NCBI GenBank assembly: GCA_002342065.1
Contig: DDPF01000012.1
Location: forward strand, 186,001 to 250,000
From: Bacteroidetes bacterium UBA2475
Lineage (GTDB): Bacteria > Bacteroidota > Bacteroidia > B-17B0 > Aurantibacillaceae
Direction: 5' to 3'
DNA: 64,000 bases
The notes beneath the pieces were generated by a model. It had not been told where the DNA came from, made no database searches, and worked only from the letters and a program-made list of their open reading frames with translations. Shown here in pieces: positions 18,751 to 27,074 of this stretch (positions within the stretch are counted from its first letter, which is position 1; each line of letters opens with the position of its first letter). The position numbers and the translations under genes are program-made.

Positions 18751-21700
18751 TTACTTCATTAAAGTTACATGGCCAACGTATTCCTTGCGTCCTTCGCCAT
18801 TAGCTCCAACTGCTCTGATCTTGTAAATATAAACGCCATCTTGTGACTGGATTCCTTTTACAGTTCCATCCCATCCTTTAGTGTAATCTTTGCTAAAGAA
18901 TAATGCATTACCCCAACGATCGAATACTTCCATGCTAAATCCTTCCACTTTAAATCCTAAACCTTTTATAATGAACATATCATTTAATCCATCACCATTT
19001 GGTGTAAATGTATTTGGAATATACACATTAAAATCTTCAACAACTTCTATATTTCTGATCACTGAATCAACACAACCCTTGTCAGTTCTTTGGATCAACA
19101 TAATTGGGTAGTGACCTGCATTTTCAAAAACACGTTCAGGATGTTTAACATTAGAAGAATCGTATCCATCAATCCCGGTTCCTGAGAACAACCAGTTAAT
19201 ACTGGCGATAGGACCGTATTTAGACATAGGATTAAATGTTACCTGATTATTACTTGTAGTTACTACATCGGGTGTCCAGTTAAAATCTGAGTGTGGTTTT
19301 GGCCACACAACAATTGGCATTGGATGATCGTAAACACCTTTACAACCATTTTTACCCATTGATGTAACTCTTAAATTGTAAGTGCCAGGCTCATCAAGGC
19401 AATAGGTAAAGCTATCAGCTTGCATGATCTTTGTTCCACCAAAATCGTAAGTTGTAATAGCTGCGCTGTTTTGTGTTTTGGTATTATAAAATAAACATAA
19501 CGGTTCGCAGCCTTGTTGTTTGTCAAGTTGAAGATCTACCATTGGAGGTTGATTAACTGTAACTGTAAACGTATGGAAAACTGTATAGTTTGGACAAGCA
19601 ATATCATAACCGGCAAGGTTATAAATTGTTGTTCCTAGCGGATGACCGTATTGTACACTTCCTGTGGGCGATCCTAAGAATACTCCCGGAGACCAAACGT
19701 AAGCATAATTCTGACTGCCACCGGTTGATCCGGCAACTAATTTAACGCTATCGCCTCTACAGATAGTTCTATCTTGTGGTGTTAAAGTAAATGCAAGTGG
19801 TGTTAGTACATCAATATCAACTTTTTGGGTAGTAACACATGGCCCCAAAGAAGCGCTTAATGTATACGTACCTGATTGGTTAGGTTGAACACCAGGTATA
19901 GTTAAGTTTTGTGTATTTGATGTAAATCCGTTCGAACTTGTCCAAGTATAAGAAGTTGCACCTACAGGACCATTTACATTCAATAAAGAGTTATAACATA
20001 TTTGTTGATATGGAACCAATGAAAATGTCAGTTTTGAATAAACAGTTAACTGAGTAGTATTTGTATTATAACATATCAACGAACCGTTATTGTAAGATGC
20101 AGTAACCATATAAACACCTGTAAGAGATGGTGTAGCAAAATAGATAGTAGGATTAGCAGACAAAGCTGTATAACTATTTGGCCCAGTCCAAGTATAAGAT
20201 GATGCACCACTTGAGCTAGCAGTTAATTGCGTGTTGTTTGGCTCACAAATACTGATACTAGGCGTTACAATAATTGGATTAACAGGAACCACGTTTATTT
20301 GATTAGATCCGGTAGTAGTGCAACTTACAGATCCAATCGCAAAAGTAGCCGTTGAAAAATAAACTCCCGAAGAAGCTGGTTGAATGTTATTAATTGTAGT
20401 TGCTTGTAAGTTAGAAGTAAAGTTGTTTGGACCAACCCATGAATATCCAATAGCACCAGGCGCTAATGCGCTTAGATTTGCTGTTGAATATTGACATACG
20501 TTATTTGTAACATTAACTACTACAGGGCTTGTAACTACTACCGATAAGTTACTTACAGCTGTTCGCGAACAAACTAATGTGGTCGTAGGGTTCGTAAAGA
20601 AAGCCGTTACACTATAATCACCCGAATTTATTGGCATTACATTGCTAATAGATGGGCTTTGAACATTTGAAGTAAAACTTGCAGGACCAGACCAAGAAAA
20701 AGCATTAGGCTGCGCAGCAATACTAGTATTTAATGTTAAGTTTGATCCAGGGCAAAGTGTATAATTTGCACTTGTTGGAACGGCTGTATTAATAATTACT
20801 GCCACTAAACTTGTATCTTTTTTACAAGTTAATGTTGATGTAAATATTAAAGGCGTATTTGGTGCAGTAGTAAAAGCTGTACTTGCCAAACTTTGTGTGT
20901 AATTATAAACAGCAGTTCCGCTATATGTTCCGGAATTTAACGAGCTGGAATTTACGATGGAAGGTGTTTGTGTGTTTGAAGAAAAACTGTTTGGACCTAA
21001 CCAAGAGTATAAAGAACTTACAGTTTGACCAGCAGCAGCAACTGTAGGGTTTATTGGTGTTAATGAAAAATTTAAAGTTGTACCCTGACAAGCAGGTGCA
21101 TTTACACCAAATACCGAAATTGTAGGTGTTGGTTTTACCATAACTTGTACCGTACTTGCACAAGCGCCAACTGTACCATTTGTACCAGCATAAACAGTGT
21201 AGATTCCACTAGCTAAAGGGGTTGGGTTAGGAGAAAATAAAAATTGAGTAGTTATTACAGTACCCGGGCCCGGGGTTGTTTGGTTCATATAACTGCCAGT
21301 TGTTGGTGTTGGAGCAGATGGGTTAACAGGTACCGCTGTTGAATTTACAACACTAGTAAAGCCTCCTGGTCCCGTCCAAGAAAAAGTTAAAACACCTGTT
21401 GCACTTGTTGTTACTTGAGCTGTTAAACTAAGTGAATTTACCGCAGGTGCTGAACGCGAACACATTGCATAGCTTTCGTTAACAATTGTATTTATTCCCG
21501 GAGTATAATAAACAGCTACACTTCCAGCTCCGTTTTGAGCTGCCGGCGCACATAATGCACCTGCGGGATAAAAACTTGATCCGCCGCCGCCACCGCCGCC
21601 GCCGTTTGCACCAGTACAACAACCATCATTACCGCCGCCGCCGCCGCCATAATAACCGCCGCCGCCGCCGCCGCCAGATGCGGTTTGCCATGGACCACCT

Positions 21701-22323
21701 TGTCCGCCAATACCTAGTACTCCGGGAGAACCTCCGGGAGGGGTTCCAGCCCAAGGTATTCCACCAGCACCACCGGCAACTTGTGTTCCTCCGCCGCCAC
21801 CAGAACCATAAGTATTACATCCTGCTGCGCCGTTATTGCAATTTGCTGCACCACCACATACTGAACCTGAACCGCCACCTGCACCACCGCCACCGCCAGC
21901 TACTAATATTCTATTAGCTAAAGCGAAAGGTGCTACTCTAACATCTGAAGCACCTCCACCGCCATATGAGGCATACGCTGCACTTCCAGTTGAAGCTTGT
22001 CCTGTACCGCCGCCATTAAAACCGCCAGAAGCAGCTCCTTGAGCTCCAAGACCGCCTACCATAATCTGAAATACCTGACCAGGTGTTACCGCATAAGTTG
22101 CTTGTATTGCAGCCCCTAAACCACCGCCAGGTCCGCCACCTTTTGCACCCCTAATAACAAATGTAACGGTTGATACACATAGAGTACTTGGAACAGTAAA
22201 TGTTTGAATTCCACCTGTAAAGCCGAAATTTACAACTGTCGCAGTTGGCGCAATTGGTGCTAAAACTTGCCCACGAACACTGGTAAATGCTAATAATATT
22301 AAAGATATGATAAACTTTTTCAT
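18751..22323 (-). CDS. Giant secreted protein with glycine-rich domain, T9SS type B C-terminus
   Basis: About 1190 residues from the chosen start. Signal peptide MKKFIISLILLAFTSVRG, then a roughly 250-residue domain extremely rich in glycine (runs such as GGGGGGGYYGGGGG), resembling the glycine-rich domain found beside some animal receptor kinases (ALK-type) and in many Bacteroidota surface proteins. Ig-like modules follow, including one A-B dimer, then the conserved PKD-like half and the gliding-motility C-terminal domain (VYIPNTFTPNGDGLNDMF). An upstream in-frame ATG (to 22368) would add 15 charged residues before the signal peptide, so I prefer 22323. The promoter box TAACTTTG lies at 22416-22423. 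The glycine tract is GC-rich, unlike its surroundings. Surface adhesin or matrix role is inferred. Confidence 0.9.
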   Translation of the reverse strand: MKKFIISLILLAFTSVRGQVLAPIAPTATVVNFGFTGGIQTFTVPSTLCVSTVTFVIRGAKGGGPGGGLGAAIQATYAVTPGQVFQIMVGGLGAQGAASGGFNGGGTGQASTGSAAYASYGGGGASDVRVAPFALANRILVAGGGGGAGGGSGSVCGGAANCNNGAAGCNTYGSGGGGGTQVAGGAGGIPWAGTPPGGSPGVLGIGGQGGPWQTASGGGGGGGYYGGGGGGNDGCCTGANGGGGGGGGSSFYPAGALCAPAAQNGAGSVAVYYTPGINTIVNESYAMCSRSAPAVNSLSLTAQVTTSATGVLTFSWTGPGGFTSVVNSTAVPVNPSAPTPTTGSYMNQTTPGPGTVITTQFLFSPNPTPLASGIYTVYAGTNGTVGACASTVQVMVKPTPTISVFGVNAPACQGTTLNFSLTPINPTVAAAGQTVSSLYSWLGPNSFSSNTQTPSIVNSSSLNSGTYSGTAVYNYTQSLASTAFTTAPNTPLIFTSTLTCKKDTSLVAVIINTAVPTSANYTLCPGSNLTLNTSIAAQPNAFSWSGPASFTSNVQSPSISNVMPINSGDYSVTAFFTNPTTTLVCSRTAVSNLSVVVTSPVVVNVTNNVCQYSTANLSALAPGAIGYSWVGPNNFTSNLQATTINNIQPASSGVYFSTATFAIGSVSCTTTGSNQINVVPVNPIIVTPSISICEPNNTQLTASSSGASSYTWTGPNSYTALSANPTIYFATPSLTGVYMVTASYNNGSLICYNTNTTQLTVYSKLTFSLVPYQQICYNSLLNVNGPVGATSYTWTSSNGFTSNTQNLTIPGVQPNQSGTYTLSASLGPCVTTQKVDIDVLTPLAFTLTPQDRTICRGDSVKLVAGSTGGSQNYAYVWSPGVFLGSPTGSVQYGHPLGTTIYNLAGYDIACPNYTVFHTFTVTVNQPPMVDLQLDKQQGCEPLCLFYNTKTQNSAAITTYDFGGTKIMQADSFTYCLDEPGTYNLRVTSMGKNGCKGVYDHPMPIVVWPKPHSDFNWTPDVVTTSNNQVTFNPMSKYGPIASINWLFSGTGIDGYDSSNVKHPERVFENAGHYPIMLIQRTDKGCVDSVIRNIEVVEDFNVYIPNTFTPNGDGLNDMFIIKGLGFKVEGFSMEVFDRWGNALFFSKDYTKGWDGTVKGIQSQDGVYIYKIRAVGANGEGRKEYVGHVTLMK
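21560..22150 (-). repeat. Glycine-rich low-complexity tract (CCGCCG runs)
   Basis: The plus strand carries many CCG/CCA triplets, for example around 21580-21605 and 21650-21675, encoding Gly runs on the minus strand. Long spurious reading frames occur on both strands here. Triplet slippage would change length in frame. Confidence 0.8.
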
Positions 22324-22415
22324 AAGATCTCTTTCAACGAATTTATATTTAAGTTCACTTTTTTTCATTTTTTTGGATACTTAACTGTTCTAAAAATTAA
22401 CTTATCATTGATATA

Positions 22416-22423
22416 CAAAGTTA
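22416..22423 (-). promoter_or_regulatory. TAnnTTTG -7 box for the 1205-aa surface protein
   Basis: Minus strand TAACTTTG followed by TATATC, 93 bp before the preferred start. Identical core to the box at 14652-14659. Confidence 0.6.
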
Positions 22424-22526
22424 GACATTAAGGCTCTAATCATTGCTTTTTTCAGTAAGTCAAAAGGGGGCTTTACTCAATCAAATCAGACCTGAAGTTT
22501 AGGTTTTGAATTTTAACAAATAGGTT

Positions 22527-23135
22527 TTACTGGCATTTAAAGCGATAGTGCCCGATAATGGTGTAAGAAAATAGCATATCCTCAATGTTATTACCCCCTC
22601 CAATGTTATGAGCAATGAGGTAACGTTTACCGTCGGGCGAACGCTGATCGACAACAATGCCAATGTGAGTAATACCGCTCACTACCTTCTTGTTCTGAAG
22701 GTTCCAGGTAACAAGGTCGCCGGGTTTATAGTCCTCAGCCTTGTCAGTTACCACCAATTCAGCTTTTTTATTCTTAAAATAGGTCATAAGATTAGGCACC
22801 CTTCTGTGATCGATATTGGTATCCGGGGCTTTTAACTTCCATAATTTTGGGTAATCTTTAAAATGTTTTACCATATCCTCATGTACTTCTTTCTGAAGAT
22901 CAATACCTACGCCTCTGTAGGCCCTGATAACCAGATCTGTGCACACGCCGGTGTTTGACGGAACGTCTCCATTCGGATATTTTATCTGAACATAGGCCGG
23001 CACATAAGTTACTTTTATTTTGGTTTGATTTATTGCCTGAACAACCAGTTTTTGGAAAAAACCTGAATCCTGGTTAAACGAAAAAAGAGTAAAAAACAGG
23101 CAAAAAAGAACAATTTTATAGTATTTTGGCATCAT
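22527..23135 (-). CDS. DUF1287 family secreted protein
   Basis: 202 residues with a hydrophobic N-terminal segment likely to be a signal peptide. The body matches DUF1287: GVCTDLVIRAYRGVGIDLQ with a conserved Cys near 63, then YKPGDLVTWNL and ITHIGIVVDQRS, ending in a short beta segment (IGHYRF). The Cys and the later His (ITHIGIVV; IAHNIGGG) are arranged like those of NlpC/P60-type cysteine peptidases or amidases, so a cell-wall hydrolase activity is a reasonable guess but not established. It stands alone between the 1205-aa surface protein gene and divergent rfbA. Confidence 0.85.
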   Translation of the reverse strand: MMPKYYKIVLFCLFFTLFSFNQDSGFFQKLVVQAINQTKIKVTYVPAYVQIKYPNGDVPSNTGVCTDLVIRAYRGVGIDLQKEVHEDMVKHFKDYPKLWKLKAPDTNIDHRRVPNLMTYFKNKKAELVVTDKAEDYKPGDLVTWNLQNKKVVSGITHIGIVVDQRSPDGKRYLIAHNIGGGNNIEDMLFSYTIIGHYRFKCQ

Positions 23136-23248
23136 TTTGGTATAAAAATAGCAATTTTTAGCGAAAATATGATTTTATTTTATTGCTAAATTTAAACTTC
23201 ATTGATTTTAAAAATTTTGTACCTTTCCAAACCATATAATTTAAAACT

Positions 23249-24115
23249 ATGAAGGGAATTATTTTAGCAGGAGGCTCAGGCACACGTTTACACCCGCTTA
23301 CTTTAGCAATGAGTAAACAAATGATGCCAATTTACGATAAACCAATGATCTACTATCCCCTGTCTGTTTTAATGATGGCAGGTATAAACGAGATCTTAAT
23401 AATTTCTACTCCTCACGATCTTCCACATTTTGAAAGACTTTTAGGAAATGGAGAAAGTATTGGTTGCAAATTTTCTTACGTTGTACAGGAAGTGCCAAAT
23501 GGTTTAGCTCAAGCTTTTGTTTTAGGCGAAAAATTTATTGGCAAAGAAAAAGTTGCGTTAATTTTAGGAGATAATATTTTTTATGGCGTTGGATTAGGAA
23601 GTGCTTTACAACAAATAAATAACCCGGTTGGCGGTGTTGTTTTTGCTTATCACGTAAGTGATCCTGAACGTTATGGTGTTGTTGAGTTTGATAAGAACCA
23701 CAAAGTAATTTCGATTGAAGAAAAACCAAAAGAACCAAAATCAAATTATGCTGTGCCGGGTTTATATTTTTACGATAATACTGTTGTACAAATTGCAAAA
23801 GATCTTAAACCTAGCCCGCGTGGTGAATATGAAATTACTGATGTAAATAAAGAATATTTAAAACAGGGTAAATTAAAAGTTTCTATTATGGATCGCGGAA
23901 CTGCCTGGTTAGATACCGGAACTTTTCCTTCGCTAATGCAAGCCGGACAATTTGTGCAGGTAATTGAAGAACGTCAGGGTTTAAAAATTGGTTGTATTGA
24001 AGAAGTAGCTTTTAAAATGGGTTACATAAATAAAGAACAATTAATAAAAGTTGCCACGCCATTAACTAAAAGTGGATACGGTACTTATTTGTTAGATGTT
24101 GCAAAGAACTCTTAA
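23249..24115 (+). CDS. rfbA: Glucose-1-phosphate thymidylyltransferase
   Basis: Makes dTDP-glucose from dTTP and glucose 1-phosphate, the first step to dTDP-rhamnose and related sugars for surface polysaccharides. 288 residues, the usual length. Motifs: MKGIILAGGSGTRLHPLT (nucleotide-binding loop), KQMMPIYDKPMIYYPLS, GLAQAFVLGEKFIG, GDNIFYG with the metal-binding Asp, EEKPKEPKSNYAVPGLYFYD and DRGTAWLDTGT. The other rhamnose genes (rfbB, rfbC, rfbD) are not next to it. The downstream prenyl synthase starts 9 bp after the stop, suggesting cotranscription. Confidence 0.96.
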   Translation: MKGIILAGGSGTRLHPLTLAMSKQMMPIYDKPMIYYPLSVLMMAGINEILIISTPHDLPHFERLLGNGESIGCKFSYVVQEVPNGLAQAFVLGEKFIGKEKVALILGDNIFYGVGLGSALQQINNPVGGVVFAYHVSDPERYGVVEFDKNHKVISIEEKPKEPKSNYAVPGLYFYDNTVVQIAKDLKPSPRGEYEITDVNKEYLKQGKLKVSIMDRGTAWLDTGTFPSLMQAGQFVQVIEERQGLKIGCIEEVAFKMGYINKEQLIKVATPLTKSGYGTYLLDVAKNS

Positions 24116-24124
24116 TTTTTTTTC

Positions 24125-25105
24125 GTGAATAATTATCAAGCATTCTTCGATCTTTTCTTAAAACATTTAGAAGATCATCGATCAGGTTTAAATTCAAGAT
24201 CGCCAAAAGAACTTTACGAACCCGAAAATTATATTTTATCTCTTGGCGGAAAAAGATTACGCCCTCTACTCGCTTTAATTGCATGCGATCTTTTTGATAA
24301 AGATCCTCACCTTGCTTTAAATTCTGCACTTTCGGTTGAACTCTTTCATAATTTTTCATTGATACATGATGATATTTTAGATGCCGCTCCTTTGCGCAGA
24401 AATAAAGAAACCGTTCATGTTAAATGGAATACCAACATTGCCATTTTAAGTGGCGATGTAATGTTGATAAAAGCAAAACAGGTTTTAGAACATTATGATC
24501 TTAAGGAGTTTAAAAAATTAAATGTGCTTCTAAATAAAACAGCTATTGAAGTTTGTGAAGGACAACAACACGACATGAATTTTGAGAACAATGAGAGTGT
24601 TCATGTTACAAATTACATTGATATGATAACTAATAAAACTGCGGTATTATTGGGTTGTAGCTTAAAAATGGGCGCCATTAACGCTAATGCAAAAGATGAG
24701 GATCAAAATAATTTATACGCTTTCGGAAAACATTTAGGTGTTGCTTTTCAATTAATGGACGATCTTTTAGATGCATTTGCTATAGATCCAAAAAAATTTG
24801 GAAAACAAATTGGCGGAGATATTTTAGCAAACAAAAAAACATTTTTATATTTAAAAACACTTGAGCTCGCCAACGAAAAACAAAAAAAAGATCTTAAAAA
24901 ATTATTGAAAGAAAAGGATCCGGCAAAAAAAGTGGAAGGCGTTCTGGCAATTTACAATGATCTTAATATAAAAAAATTATGCCAGCAGGAAGCCGATACG
25001 CACACCCTACAAGCAATAGATCTTTTAAATAAGGTGAACGCAAATCCTACAAAAAAAGAAGCATTAAAAAGCTATGCCAAAGAACTTTTAAACCGCCAAG
25101 CTTAA
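24125..25105 (+). CDS. Polyprenyl diphosphate synthase (trans-isoprenyl, FPP/GGPP type)
   Basis: 326 residues, GTG start. Condenses isopentenyl diphosphate onto allylic diphosphates. The first Asp-rich motif is DDILD in LIHDDILDAAPLRR near 82 and the second is DDLLD in FQLMDDLLDAF near 215; GGKRLRPLLAL near 40 and GQQHDMNFE are also conserved. Product chain length cannot be assigned with confidence; residues before the first motif (HNFSLI) include an aromatic that would favour short or medium chains. It lies 9 bp after rfbA and overlaps the following thioesterase by one base (TAATG), so it is translationally coupled. Confidence 0.92.
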   Translation: MNNYQAFFDLFLKHLEDHRSGLNSRSPKELYEPENYILSLGGKRLRPLLALIACDLFDKDPHLALNSALSVELFHNFSLIHDDILDAAPLRRNKETVHVKWNTNIAILSGDVMLIKAKQVLEHYDLKEFKKLNVLLNKTAIEVCEGQQHDMNFENNESVHVTNYIDMITNKTAVLLGCSLKMGAINANAKDEDQNNLYAFGKHLGVAFQLMDDLLDAFAIDPKKFGKQIGGDILANKKTFLYLKTLELANEKQKKDLKKLLKEKDPAKKVEGVLAIYNDLNIKKLCQQEADTHTLQAIDLLNKVNANPTKKEALKSYAKELLNRQA

Positions 25106-25527
25106 TGACTTACCAGGACTATAAACACATAATACCAATTCAGTTACGTTTTAATGATGTTGACAGACTTGATCATGTAAACAATGCCTGTTACTTAAGT
25201 TTTTTTGAATTAGGGCGCGTAAAATATTTTGATCAGGTTTTAAGCAAGGCTATTAACTGGAACGAGAAAGGTTTTATTACTGCCAGAACGGAAATAGATC
25301 ACATTACACCGCTTTATTTGTTAGATGAAGTGTATTGCTGCACTAAAATAAAAAAGCTTGGCACAAAAAGCATGACAATAGACAACGTGATCCTTAAAAA
25401 AGTAGATGGCCAATTAATTGAAGCTGCTAAAGGCATTGGCATTTTAGTAGCAATGAATTATTTAAAGAAAACAAGTATTGATATTCCTGTCGACTGGCGA
25501 AAACTGATTGAGGATTTCGAAAAATAA
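25105..25527 (+). CDS. Acyl-CoA thioesterase, 4HBT hot-dog family (YbgC-like)
   Basis: 140 residues, the usual single hot-dog-fold length. The active-site pattern RFNDVDRLDHVNNACYLSFFELGR near 15-38 is that of 4-hydroxybenzoyl-CoA thioesterase/YbgC relatives, with the catalytic Asp in DVDRLDHVNN. The start codon overlaps the stop of the prenyl synthase. Probably hydrolyses an acyl-CoA in the cytosol; substrate unknown. It ends 3 bp from the convergent propeller-protein gene with no separate terminator visible. Confidence 0.9.
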   Translation: MTYQDYKHIIPIQLRFNDVDRLDHVNNACYLSFFELGRVKYFDQVLSKAINWNEKGFITARTEIDHITPLYLLDEVYCCTKIKKLGTKSMTIDNVILKKVDGQLIEAAKGIGILVAMNYLKKTSIDIPVDWRKLIEDFEK

Positions 25528-25530
25528 TTT

Positions 25531-27057
25531 TTACAGATCCTCAAGATCAACAATGTTCAGTAATCTTCCGCCAAAAAAATAGATCTTATTTTTCATTACA
25601 ATACTTTGCTCCACCAAATTAAACGTAGCCAGTAATTCAAAGTTCTTATTAATAACGTAAGTGTTCTTAAAATTAAAGATCACCGTTTTATCTTTATAAA
25701 CCTTATCACGTTTAAATAATTCGGTGAAATGATACTCGTATTGCACATCAACTTTATCTACACCATAAACTTTATTATTCTCGGCCTTAAAATAAACAAC
25801 GTTATCATTAATAAAATTTAATGGCACATAATAACCTTCTTTTTCAACAAAATATTCGTCACCATTAATAAATTCAACAAAACGACCATACTTGTGATCA
25901 TCAAGTGGGATAAGGTTTTCAAAAGATTCGTTATTAGAATTTGTTTGTATGATATTTTTTTTATCGGCCAGCAAATACGATTGTTTTTGTGGTAAAAAAT
26001 CAATTAAGTTCTCTGATGAAGTAAATTTACTTTGTGAATTAATTTTTCCTGTAGCTGCGTCAATATTCATTACAAAAGGTTTGCCGTATAAAACATAATT
26101 ATCTTTAAACTGGCTTAAACCTAAATTAATTAAAGTAATTGCCGAGCCACTTTTAGTGATTATCATTTTAGAAATTGGTAGCTCTTTCAGATCTAATTCC
26201 CACATTAACTCACCATTAGTTTTTACCGCTATTATTTTTTCTTTCCCCGCAAAATAAACCACATCTCCATCTATAAGAATATTAGATCCCAAATGCGTTA
26301 ATAAATTATCTTCTTTAGTTGTTTTTTGCGACGAATTTATTTTTTGAACATTTTCTTTATGTACTACAGAGAACACAAGTGTTTTTTGATTTTTCTCAGC
26401 GGTAACAAGCGGGTGCGACCAAAGTAAGCCAGTATGAATATTAATGGCATGCAAACCATTTGCAGCAATAATAATGATTGTATCATTTAAATATTTTACA
26501 TCCATCCAGTCTTCTTTATGAGATAGATTTGCCTTCCAATATACAGTTCCATTCAATAAACTAATACAATTCAACTCATCAGGTTTTTTTGGATCATCAT
26601 AAGTTAAACCCGAATTGTTTGCCGGAATTGCGTAAACGATCCTGTCTTTGAAATCATAAACTTCAAAACCATGTTTTTTATCATAACGACTGGTTTTTAC
26701 TTCGTTAGAAAAAAGTAAAAAATCACCGGTCAAATTCAGATCAAAACGTAAACTTTCATATAACCAATTAATTGAATCGGTATCGCAATTTAAACCTGCA
26801 ATAAATCCTTTGTTCACATATAGTCTGCCAGAGGGATCTTTTTTACGGGTTGAAAATATCAGTTGGTTAGAAGCTGTATCTGACTGGTAATCGTATAAAG
26901 GTGCGCTTAAGCTAAATGTTCTAGCAGTAATTGTTTTTATACTTGTTGCTGAAATACCAACATCCTTTGTAAAGGATTTATAATAGTTCATTTGTGTTTG
27001 CCCAAAACCCGAAAAGGTTAGGCAAACAAAAAAAAGAAAACTAAAAACGTATCTCAT
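25531..27057 (-). CDS. Secreted PQQ-like beta-propeller protein
   Basis: 508 residues. Signal peptide MRYVFSFLFFVCLTFSGFG then repeated strand patterns of a pyrrolo-quinoline-quinone-like (BamB-type) propeller, for example LNCISLLNGTVYWKANL, LHAINIHTGLLWSHPL and IIAVKTNGELMWELDL. These resemble the xxLxAxxxxTGxxxWxxxx blade signature. No catalytic motif is evident. It follows the HAMP-PP2C phosphatase gene by 17 bp on the same strand and may be the last gene of that signalling operon, perhaps a periplasmic interaction partner. Confidence 0.7.
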   Translation of the reverse strand: MRYVFSFLFFVCLTFSGFGQTQMNYYKSFTKDVGISATSIKTITARTFSLSAPLYDYQSDTASNQLIFSTRKKDPSGRLYVNKGFIAGLNCDTDSINWLYESLRFDLNLTGDFLLFSNEVKTSRYDKKHGFEVYDFKDRIVYAIPANNSGLTYDDPKKPDELNCISLLNGTVYWKANLSHKEDWMDVKYLNDTIIIIAANGLHAINIHTGLLWSHPLVTAEKNQKTLVFSVVHKENVQKINSSQKTTKEDNLLTHLGSNILIDGDVVYFAGKEKIIAVKTNGELMWELDLKELPISKMIITKSGSAITLINLGLSQFKDNYVLYGKPFVMNIDAATGKINSQSKFTSSENLIDFLPQKQSYLLADKKNIIQTNSNNESFENLIPLDDHKYGRFVEFINGDEYFVEKEGYYVPLNFINDNVVYFKAENNKVYGVDKVDVQYEYHFTELFKRDKVYKDKTVIFNFKNTYVINKNFELLATFNLVEQSIVMKNKIYFFGGRLLNIVDLEDL

Positions 27058-27074
27058 AAAAATATTTTAAAAAA

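Noticed and set aside
21516..21710. Alternative minus-strand frame rich in Ala and Val
   Set aside because: A shifted reading of the same glycine tract, entirely inside the real gene.
21486..21917. 143-codon plus-strand frame rich in Arg and His
   Set aside because: It is the mirror of the CCG-rich glycine tract of the minus-strand surface protein; its composition follows from the repeats.
22527..23135. DUF1287 gene as a toxin-antitoxin or polymorphic toxin
   Set aside because: It has its own signal peptide, stands alone and matches a housekeeping-like family.
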